Source of the DNA: Alphaproteobacteria bacterium
GTDB lineage: Bacteria > Pseudomonadota > Alphaproteobacteria > UBA8366 > GCA-2717185
NCBI GenBank assembly: GCA_028822585.1
Contig: JAPKDL010000018.1
Coordinates: forward strand, 1-40,658
Direction of reading: 5' to 3'
DNA length: 40,658 nt
Part shown: positions 34,687 through 40,658 of the stretch, piece after piece
Position numbering within the stretch: position 1 is the first letter of the stretch
How the letters are laid out: each line of letters starts with the position of its first letter
Notes under the pieces: model-generated
What the model saw: only the letters and a program-made list of their open reading frames with translations
Told to the model about the DNA's origin: nothing
The model's database searches: none
Translations under genes and position numbers: made by a program

Positions 34687-35445
34687 ATGCCGTTACTTGA
34701 AATACAAAATTTACACGCCACGGTGGGCGACAAGGAAATCCTGAAGGGAATTAACCTTGTAATCAAGCCTGGCCAAGTACACGCGATCATGGGGCCAAAC
34801 GGCTCCGGCAAAAGCACGCTGTCCTATATCTTGGCGGGCCGCGACGGGTACGACGTTACCAAGGGCGAAGTTCTGTTTGACGGTAAAGATTTATTGTCGA
34901 TGCCAGCGGATGAGCGTGCGTGCGCCGGTTTGTTTTTGGGTTTTCAGTACCCAGTGGAAATTCCTGGCGTCGCCACGATGACGTTCCTTAAAACTGCGCT
35001 GAATGCGGTGCGCGCCTATCGCGGGGACGACCCGCTGGACGCTATGCAGTTCCTCAACTATGTCCGGGAACGCGCGATGGTGTTGAATGTAACCGATGAC
35101 ATGTTGCGGCGCGCGCTGAATGTCGGGTTTTCTGGTGGGGAAAAGAAGCGTAACGAAATTCTGCAAATGGCGGTGCTGGAACCCAGGCTTGCGGTTTTGG
35201 ATGAAACTGATTCCGGGCTTGATATAGACGCCCTTAAAATCGTTGCGGAAGGCGTCAACGCCATGCGTACGCCGGAACGCGGCATGTTGGTGATTACGCA
35301 CTATCAACGTTTGTTAAATTATATAGAACCCGACCACGTGCATGTGTTGGCGCAGGGTCGCATTCTGCAATCCGGCGGCAAGGAGTTGGCGCTGGAGCTT
35401 GAAAAGAACGGTTATGGCGATATCACCGGCGCTGAAGCAGCGTGA
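34687..35445 (+). CDS. sufC: Fe-S assembly ATPase SufC
   Basis: The 252-residue ABC ATPase powers the SufBCD complex. Walker A is GPNGSGKST at 36-44, the signature SGGEKKR at 149-155 and Walker B LAVLDE at 168-173, followed by the SufC-typical TDSGLDIDALKIVAEGVN. His-switch ITHYQRLLNYI is present. The start at 34687 lies 57 nt after sufB, with GGAACGAAAGAA upstream. Confidence 0.97.
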   Translation: MPLLEIQNLHATVGDKEILKGINLVIKPGQVHAIMGPNGSGKSTLSYILAGRDGYDVTKGEVLFDGKDLLSMPADERACAGLFLGFQYPVEIPGVATMTFLKTALNAVRAYRGDDPLDAMQFLNYVRERAMVLNVTDDMLRRALNVGFSGGEKKRNEILQMAVLEPRLAVLDETDSGLDIDALKIVAEGVNAMRTPERGMLVITHYQRLLNYIEPDHVHVLAQGRILQSGGKELALELEKNGYGDITGAEAA

Positions 35446-35457
35446 GCTGGATAAATT

Positions 35458-36780
35458 ATGTCTCGTAACGTAACCAAATTGCTTCCCTTCGTGGACGAAG
35501 TTCAGGTTTCACGGCCTGACGACGCGCCCTGGACATCCGCCTTGCGACAAGAGGGCTTTAATCGCTATCGTGAGTCCGGATTGCCGACGCCGCGTACGGA
35601 AGCTTGGAAATACACCAATCTTCGCCGCCTCGCGGGGATGAATTTCGCGCCCAATGAAGCCGCGCCCGAAGGTGTCGCCATCCCGGAGGATCATCTGGTG
35701 AAGATCGACGGCTTTCGCGCGGTTGTTATCAATGGCCGCTTCCAGGCGAATTTATCTGATTTGAGCGGATTACCGCGTGGCCTTCGTGTCGAAGGACTCG
35801 CCAATATGTTGCGTAAGTCCCCGGCGCTGTTGGAACCCTTGCTCGGACGGATAGCGATTCGGGACAACAGGCCGCTGACCGCGTTGAACGCTGCCCATTT
35901 GGACGATGGTTTGTGTGTGTTTGTTGAAAAGGGCGTTGTGCTTGACAAGCCAATTCATATCGTTTCTATCGGCGCTCCTTGCGGCGATGAAGCCGCGAGT
36001 TTTCATCCGCGCCTTCTTGTTTCTCTGGGAGCGGGAAGCGTTGCGACAATTGTTGAAAGTCATGTTGGCAAGGGCGCTTATTTCTCCAACGGGGTCGCTG
36101 AATTCGTTGTGGGCGCCGACGCGGTCTTGAACCACTACAAAGTTCAGGAAGAAAGCGATGAGGCGTATCATCTCGCCGATACAACGCTCCGGCTTGAGGA
36201 TCGGTCCACTTATGATGGGTTTACTTTTCAGTCCGGTGGTGTGCTGGCGCGCAATGAAATTTACGCATGTCTCGACGGAGAAAATGTCGACTGCCGGGTC
36301 AACGCCGCCTATTTGGGCGCGGGTAAGCAGCACATCGACAACACGGTGTTCATCGACCACGTAAAGCCCGGCAGCCGGTCGCGGGAAGTTTGTAAGGGCG
36401 TCCTGGACGATCAGTCGCGCGCCGTGTTTCAGGGAAAAATTCTAGTCCGCAAAGATGCACAGAAAACCGATGGCTTTCAATTGAACAAGGCGCTGTTGTT
36501 GTCGCGCGGCGCGGAAATTGATTCCAAGCCGGAATTAGAAATATACGCCGACGACGTTAAGTGTAGCCATGGTGCCACGGTGGGTGAATTGGACGCCGAC
36601 GCTTTATTTTATTTGCGGTCCCGTGGGATCGATACAGTGGCGGCGCGCAATTTGCTGATCTCGGCGTTTGTTGCCGAAGCGGTTGCCGAAATTCAGTCTG
36701 AAACGGTGCGTGACGCTGTGTCGGATATGGTTCAGGTGAAGCTTGAAATGCGACACGAAGGACGGGTCAATGAGCGATAG
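35458..36780 (+). CDS. sufD: Fe-S cluster assembly protein SufD
   Basis: The 440-residue protein is the SufB paralogue of the SufBC2D scaffold. Markers: PRTEAWKYTNLRRL at 45-58, GKQHIDNTVFIDHVKPGSRS, AVFQGKILVRKDAQKTDGFQ and the C-terminal CSHGATVGELDADALFYLRS. The start is 12 nt after sufC. The last 11 nt overlap the start of sufS, so the two are coupled. Confidence 0.96.
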   Translation: MSRNVTKLLPFVDEVQVSRPDDAPWTSALRQEGFNRYRESGLPTPRTEAWKYTNLRRLAGMNFAPNEAAPEGVAIPEDHLVKIDGFRAVVINGRFQANLSDLSGLPRGLRVEGLANMLRKSPALLEPLLGRIAIRDNRPLTALNAAHLDDGLCVFVEKGVVLDKPIHIVSIGAPCGDEAASFHPRLLVSLGAGSVATIVESHVGKGAYFSNGVAEFVVGADAVLNHYKVQEESDEAYHLADTTLRLEDRSTYDGFTFQSGGVLARNEIYACLDGENVDCRVNAAYLGAGKQHIDNTVFIDHVKPGSRSREVCKGVLDDQSRAVFQGKILVRKDAQKTDGFQLNKALLLSRGAEIDSKPELEIYADDVKCSHGATVGELDADALFYLRSRGIDTVAARNLLISAFVAEAVAEIQSETVRDAVSDMVQVKLEMRHEGRVNER

Positions 36781-38041
36781 CGCGGTCAACCAAGCGGTCA
36801 ACCAGGCCGGGCTCCAAGAAATCTACGACGTTGAGCGGTATCGGCGGGATTTCCCGATTCTGTCACAGACGATGAACGGCGAGCCGCTGGTCTTCCTGGA
36901 CAGTGCGGCGTCGGCGCAAAAGCCACGCCAGGTGATCGACGCGGTCAGCGCGGTTTATGAAACCGAATACGCCAATGTGCATCGCGGTGCCTATGAATTA
37001 TCGGCGCGCGCCACGGACGCCTATGAAGGCGCGCGGGCGAAGGTGCGCGACTTCCTAAATGCCGCGCATGATCGTGAAATTATCTTCACAAAGAACGCTA
37101 CGGAATCCATCAACCTCGTCGCCAACACTTATGGGCGTCGTTTTCTGCAGCCGGGTGATGAAATTATCATCTCTGGGTTGGAGCACCATTCCAATATCGT
37201 GCCCTGGCAGATGCTGCGTGATGAAAAGGGCCTAGTGCTGAAAGCGGTTCCGGTTTCTGATGATGGCGAATTTATGCTGTCCGAATTTAAAAATTTGCTG
37301 TCGTCAAAGACCAAGCTGGTCGCTATAACGCACACCTCTAATGCGCTCGGCACGGTGACGCCGGCGGCGGAAATCGCGAAATTGGCGCATTCGGCAGGCG
37401 CAAAAGTGCTGTTTGACGGGTCGCAGGCCGTCGTCCACATGCCAGTCGACGTTCAGGCGCTGGACGCTGATTTTTACGTGTTTACTGGTCATAAGCTATA
37501 CGGACCGTCCGGCGTTGGCGTGTTGTACGGTAAGGAAGAATTGCTCAACGCCATGCCGCCGTTTATGGGCGGCGGTGAAATGATCGCGGAAGTAACGTTG
37601 GAGAAAAGCACTTGGGCGGCGTTGCCCAACAAGTTTGAGGCGGGCACTCCAATGATCGCCCAAGCCATCGGGCTGGGTGTTGCGGTGGATTACGTCACCG
37701 CCATCGGCATGGATCGGATCGCAGCGCATGAACAGGATTTACTGAAATATGCGACGCAACGCCTGTCGTCGGTGGAAGGTTTGCAGGTTATCGGCACAGC
37801 GCCCGTCAAGGCGGCGGTTATTTCCTTTACGCTGGGTGATATCCATCCCCACGATATCAGCACAATTATCGATCGGGCGGGGGTCGCCTGTCGGGCGGGC
37901 CATCACTGCGCCCAACCGGTGATGGACCGATTTGGTGTTGCGGGAACGACGCGGGCGTCGTTTGGATTATACAATACGCGAAGCGAGGTGGACGCCCTGG
38001 TTGACGCTATTGAAAGCGCACGGGAGTTTTTTGGCGGATGA
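36770..38041 (+). CDS. sufS: cysteine desulfurase, SufS type (group II)
   Basis: The 423-residue PLP enzyme supplies sulfur to the SUF machinery. It has FLDSAASAQKP at 42-52, the PLP Lys242 in FTGHKLYGPSG and active Cys380 in RAGHHCAQPVM, with the short group II loop. The start is MSDSAV at 36770, overlapping the sufD stop. The N-terminus carries a 12-nt tandem duplication (36782-36805) giving VNQAVNQ. The stop overlaps the following gene (ATGA). It is the second desulfurase in the window. Confidence 0.96.
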   Translation: MSDSAVNQAVNQAGLQEIYDVERYRRDFPILSQTMNGEPLVFLDSAASAQKPRQVIDAVSAVYETEYANVHRGAYELSARATDAYEGARAKVRDFLNAAHDREIIFTKNATESINLVANTYGRRFLQPGDEIIISGLEHHSNIVPWQMLRDEKGLVLKAVPVSDDGEFMLSEFKNLLSSKTKLVAITHTSNALGTVTPAAEIAKLAHSAGAKVLFDGSQAVVHMPVDVQALDADFYVFTGHKLYGPSGVGVLYGKEELLNAMPPFMGGGEMIAEVTLEKSTWAALPNKFEAGTPMIAQAIGLGVAVDYVTAIGMDRIAAHEQDLLKYATQRLSSVEGLQVIGTAPVKAAVISFTLGDIHPHDISTIIDRAGVACRAGHHCAQPVMDRFGVAGTTRASFGLYNTRSEVDALVDAIESAREFFGG

Positions 38042-38502
38042 TGGATGAGCTTAGAGAATTGTATCAGGAGGTAATCCTGGATCACGGGAAAAACCCCCGG
38101 AATTTTCGCGATGTCGAGGATGCGACCAGCCACGCTCATGGCAGTAATCCGCTCTGCGGCGATCAGCTTGTGGTTTACCTAAAATTGAATCTGGATGAGG
38201 TCATCGAGGATGTGTCATTTGTAGGTAAAGGCTGTGCAATTTCGGTAGCGTCGGCGTCGATGATGACGGAACTGGTGCGTGGTAAAACTGTCGATGAAGC
38301 GAATGACATCTTCGACCATGTACATCACATGTGCACCGGGGAAGGTGAACCAAGTACTGCGAATTTGGGGCCGGACGCGGATCGTCTGGGGGTCTTGTCC
38401 GGCGTCCGTCAATTTCCGGTGCGTGTGAAATGCGCGACCCTGGCGTGGCACACGTTAAAGGCGGCGATAGAGGGCGGCGAAGACGCAACAAGCGAAGCGT
38501 GA
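38038..38502 (+). CDS. sufU: SufU-type Fe-S / sulfur-transfer protein (NifU N-like)
   Basis: The 154-residue NifU/IscU-like protein takes persulfide from SufS. Ligands Cys40 (NPLCGDQ) with Asp42, Cys66 (GKGCAIS) and Cys132 (RVKCATLAWHTL) are placed as in SufU, which binds zinc at these residues and has an 18-20-residue insert between Cys66 and Cys132 (GEPSTANLGPDADRLGVL is the likely insert). It overlaps sufS (ATGA); the next Met at 38041 is also possible. Confidence 0.93.
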   Translation: MMDELRELYQEVILDHGKNPRNFRDVEDATSHAHGSNPLCGDQLVVYLKLNLDEVIEDVSFVGKGCAISVASASMMTELVRGKTVDEANDIFDHVHHMCTGEGEPSTANLGPDADRLGVLSGVRQFPVRVKCATLAWHTLKAAIEGGEDATSEA

Positions 38503-38521
38503 AGAACCATGCTAAATAAGG

Positions 38522-38938
38522 ATGAACGAGACCATGCATCAATATGACCCTGGCTTCCAATCTTTCATGCCCGGCGCTACCGAAGGGGAAGATAGCGTTG
38601 CCAATGCGGGGGAACCGCTGGACCCGTCGGTCAAAATCGCTGAAAGCAGCGCGGTGGTTGCGGCGCTGAGTACGGTGTATGATCCAGAAATTTCCGTTAA
38701 TATCTATGACTTGGGATTGATTTATAGTAGAGACATAGACGATGCGGGGGCGGTCAGCGTAAAGATGACCCTGACATCGCCCACATGCCCCGTGGCGGGC
38801 ATTCTGCCGGGTCAGGTGGCCGACGCGCTCGCTGCTGTTGAGGGCGTGGGAGAGGTCACGGTCGAGCTTGTTTGGGACCCGCCCTGGGATCAATCCATGA
38901 TGTCGGACGTGGCCAAGGTCGAACTGGACATGTTTTAA
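38522..38938 (+). CDS. sufT: SufT, MIP18/DUF59 family Fe-S maturation protein
   Basis: The 138-residue protein has an N-terminal extension (about 1-40) and a DUF59 domain with VYDPEISVNIYDLGLIY at 52-68 and Cys89 in TSPTCPVAG. SufT helps Fe-S maturation under high demand. The ATG at 38522 is directly after AAGG, which is too close; ATG 38534 is the next option. It lies 19 nt after sufU. Confidence 0.92.
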   Translation: MNETMHQYDPGFQSFMPGATEGEDSVANAGEPLDPSVKIAESSAVVAALSTVYDPEISVNIYDLGLIYSRDIDDAGAVSVKMTLTSPTCPVAGILPGQVADALAAVEGVGEVTVELVWDPPWDQSMMSDVAKVELDMF

Positions 38939-38995
38939 TCGGCGTTTGGCGTGATTACCTGTTAGAGTGACAAAAGGCGACCAAGGAGTAGAAAA

Positions 38996-39334
38996 ATGGA
39001 AAGACCCCCAGCAATGACATTGACCGATGCGGCCGCGGCGCGCGTAAAAGCGTTGATCGGGCAATCGGAAACGCCCGTGGTCGGGCTGCGAGTTGGCGTG
39101 AAGGCCCGAGGGTGTTCGGGCATGAGCTATTTCGTCGAATACGCGGAAAAGGAACTACCCTTCGAAGAGATCGTGGAAGACAAGGGCGTCCGTATTCTGA
39201 TCGACCCTGCCGCGACCATGTTTCTGATTGGTTCTGAGATGGATTACCAGGAAGACAAATTGCAAACCGGTTTCGTGTTCAGCAACCCCAATGAAAAAGG
39301 CCGCTGTGGCTGTGGCGAATCGTTTCATGTCTAG
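38996..39334 (+). CDS. sufA: A-type Fe-S carrier (SufA/IscA/HesB family)
   Basis: The 112-residue carrier has Cys40 (ARGCSGMSY) and Cys104/Cys106 (GRCGCGESF), the three conserved ligands of A-type carriers. It delivers clusters to apo-proteins. A strong AAGGAG lies upstream of ATG 38996, so translation is independent of sufT even if co-transcribed. The TAG stop is inside a 13-nt tandem duplication. Confidence 0.93.
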   Translation: MERPPAMTLTDAAAARVKALIGQSETPVVGLRVGVKARGCSGMSYFVEYAEKELPFEEIVEDKGVRILIDPAATMFLIGSEMDYQEDKLQTGFVFSNPNEKGRCGCGESFHV

Positions 39335-39357
39335 GGATCACATTTAGGGATCACGTT
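39332..39357 (+). repeat. 13-nt tandem duplication spanning the sufA stop codon
   Basis: TAGGGATCACATT (39332-39344) is followed by TAGGGATCACGTT (39345-39357), with one difference. The first copy contains the stop of sufA, and the second ends 6 nt before mnmA. It looks like a recent local duplication. Confidence 0.75.
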
Positions 39358-39363
39358 GAAATA

Positions 39364-40494
39364 ATGGACTCGTTGGGATTCGATAAACCTGCCGCCGAGA
39401 CACGCATTGTTGTTGCCATGTCTGGCGGCGTTGATTCGTCGGTGACGGCGGCGTTACTGGCGGAAGCCGGGTACGATGTGGTCGGCGTCACGCTGCAACT
39501 CTACGATCACGGCGAAGCGCTGGCGCGTAAGGGCGCGTGTTGCGCTGGACAGGATATACAGGACGCGCGCAATGTCGCCGCCCAGCTGGATATCCCCCAT
39601 TATGTATTGGATTACGAATCAGCCTTTCAGGAAAGCGTCATCGACGATTTTGCCGACGCCTATGTCCGGGGTGAAACACCCATTCCCTGTGTGCGCTGTA
39701 ATCAAACCGTCAAATTTCGCGATCTTTTATCGACCGCGAAGGACCTCGGCGCGGAAGCCTTGGCCACTGGGCACTATGTGCGCCGCGCCATGGGCCACTC
39801 AGGAGCGGAATTGCACCGGGCCATCGACGATACGCGGGATCAGAGCTATTTTCTGTTCGCGACAACGGGTGCACAATTGGACTTCCTACGCTTTCCGTTA
39901 GGCGGCATGGACAAGGCTGAAACACGGCGGCACGCCGCGCGATTTGACCTGCCCGTCGCCGATAAGCCTGACAGTCAGGACATTTGTTTTGTACCGAATG
40001 GATCATATGCGCGAATCGTTGAAAAATTACGACCTGAAGCGCTAACGCCGGGTGATATTGTGGACCGGGACGGCAACATTTTGGGCCAGCATGACGGTAT
40101 AATTAATTATACCGTCGGTCAACGCCGGGGGCTGGGGATTGGCGGACGGCGTGGCGATGATGATGTGTTGTACGTCCTAAGGCTCGACCCCGCGGCGCAC
40201 CGCGTAGTGGTTGGACCGCACGCCGCCTTGGCGGTGGATCGCGTCCGGGTGGGTGAGGTGAATTGGCTTGGCGACGGCCCGTTAAGCGGGCGGGAATGCA
40301 TGGTGAAGCTACGCTCCATCATGGCACCAGTCGCGGCCCGTCTAACCGCCAACGTTTCCGGGATCGATGCCATGGTCGAATTGGCAGTCCCCGAATTCGG
40401 GGTGTCGCCGGGTCAAGCCTGCGTATTTTACGACGGCGACCGCGTCCTTGGCGGCGGCTGGATTAAAGCCCAGCCAGATGTTCTGGTTGCATAA
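39364..40494 (+). CDS. mnmA: tRNA 2-thiouridine(34) synthase
   Basis: The 376-residue enzyme thiolates U34 of glutamate, lysine and glutamine tRNAs using persulfide sulfur. The PP-loop is SGGVDSS at 20-26, the catalytic Cys pair is Cys112 (VRCNQTVKF) and Cys208 (DSQDICFV), and the C-terminal beta-barrel shows [14 protein letters not shown]. The ATG at 39364 has a weak ribosome site and lies 29 nt after sufA. Its sulfur demand links it to the desulfurases upstream; MnmA normally takes sulfur from IscS via relay proteins or from SufS-type enzymes. Confidence 0.96.
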   Translation: MDSLGFDKPAAETRIVVAMSGGVDSSVTAALLAEAGYDVVGVTLQLYDHGEALARKGACCAGQDIQDARNVAAQLDIPHYVLDYESAFQESVIDDFADAYVRGETPIPCVRCNQTVKFRDLLSTAKDLGAEALATGHYVRRAMGHSGAELHRAIDDTRDQSYFLFATTGAQLDFLRFPLGGMDKAETRRHAARFDLPVADKPDSQDICFVPNGSYARIVEKLRPEALTPGDIVDRDGNILGQHDGIINYTVGQRRGLGIGGRRGDDDVLYVLRLDPAAHRVVVGPHAALAVDRVRVGEVNWLGDGPLSGRECMVKLRSIMAPVAARLTANVSGIDAMVELAVPEFGVSPGQACVFYDGDRVLGGGWIKAQPDVLVA

Positions 40495-40526
40495 AAAATT
40501 TCAATTAAGTCCACGCTTTCCGATGG

Positions 40527-40555
40527 TTGACAGGTGCCAGTGGCGTGCGTATGAC
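40527..40555 (+). promoter_or_regulatory. candidate sigma-70 promoter for the tRNA-Met gene
   Basis: TTGACA (40527-40532), a perfect -35 match, and TATGAC (40550-40555) with a 17-nt spacer. Transcription would begin about 40 nt before the tRNA, leaving a short 5' leader for RNase P. Confidence 0.6.
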
Positions 40556-40601
40556 ACCGGTGTCGCAACGACCCTGTGGACCATGCTCGGGGCCGCCTTG
40601 G

Positions 40602-40658
40602 GGCGGAGTAGCTCAGCTGGTTAGAGCAGCGGAATCATAATCCGCGTGTCGGGGGTTC
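40602..40658 (+). tRNA. tRNA-Met (CAT), 3' part outside the window
   Basis: The acceptor 5' half GGCGGAG, T8-A9, D stem GCTC/GAGC, anticodon stem GCGGA/TCCGC and loop ATCATAA with anticodon CAT can be folded by eye. The window ends in the T loop. The D arm and acceptor fit elongator rather than initiator tRNA-Met; a tRNA-Ile2 with lysidine at the wobble C is an alternative that CAT cannot exclude. Confidence 0.9.

Noticed and set aside
36782-36805. 12-nt tandem repeat in the 5' end of sufS
   Set aside because: It only lengthens the non-conserved N-terminus by one VNQA-like unit, outside the catalytic core; recorded under the gene and not treated as a finding.
38201-39064. Long minus-strand open frame (287 codons) opposite sufU, sufT and sufA
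   Set aside because: It runs antisense to three strongly supported suf genes; its translation is rich in Arg, His and Pro with no recognisable domain, as expected for a shadow frame.
1-40658. Search for CRISPR arrays, insertion sequences, prophage, toxin-antitoxin or defence genes
   Set aside because: No regularly spaced repeats, transposase, integrase or defence motifs were seen in either strand; the window looks like core chromosome.

Overview
This window reads as a stretch of ordinary chromosome from an alphaproteobacterium, probably of the Rhodospirillales type. The indications are moderately GC-rich coding sequence, an RNase E with the alphaproteobacterial acidic insert and a Trp-Trp C-terminal tail, the neighbourhood rne / amidase / penicillin-binding protein 1A / prfB, a glnE-bcp unit, and a SUF operon led by an Rrf2 regulator. 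No CRISPR array, insertion sequence, phage gene, plasmid function or rRNA gene was seen. Coding density is high and almost every gene belongs to a recognisable family. The genus is not determined.

Layout. Positions 1-4800 hold a small conserved hypothetical, a prolyl-oligopeptidase-family peptidase, a secreted DsbA-like thiol protein and a BepA-like periplasmic metalloprotease. Positions 4800-7700 hold a lipoprotein related to gamma-glutamyltransferase that appears to lack key catalytic residues, followed by an aminotransferase. Positions 7700-15800 hold RNase E, facing a cell-wall and translation unit (amidase, PBP1A, release factor 2 with its programmed frameshift). Positions 15900-22250 on the minus strand form one compact unit: glnE, bcp, aminotransferase, FAA hydrolase and a ferritin-like DUF455 protein whose only plausible start seems to be AUU. 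Positions 22350-28850 hold a large AsmA/YhdP-like envelope protein, tyrS, anmK and an alpha/beta hydrolase.

Positions 28900-40500 are a sulfur-trafficking block. cysE makes O-acetylserine for cysteine. An IscR-like regulator, a NifS/IscS-type desulfurase, an adrenodoxin-type ferredoxin and a TenA thiamine-salvage enzyme follow. A second Rrf2 regulator then leads sufB-sufC-sufD-sufS-sufU-sufT-sufA. mnmA, which uses persulfide sulfur for tRNA 2-thiolation, comes next, and the window ends inside an elongator tRNA-Met gene.

I found no system that I would call undescribed. The observations most worth a second look are regulatory or mechanistic. They are a perfect 11-bp dyad that runs into the Shine-Dalgarno of the suf regulator, a pair of related dyads on the cysE promoter, the apparent AUU start of the DUF455 gene, and a gamma-glutamyltransferase homologue with Gln where the nucleophilic Thr should be. 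All functions are inferred from motif recognition by eye; no database search was run.
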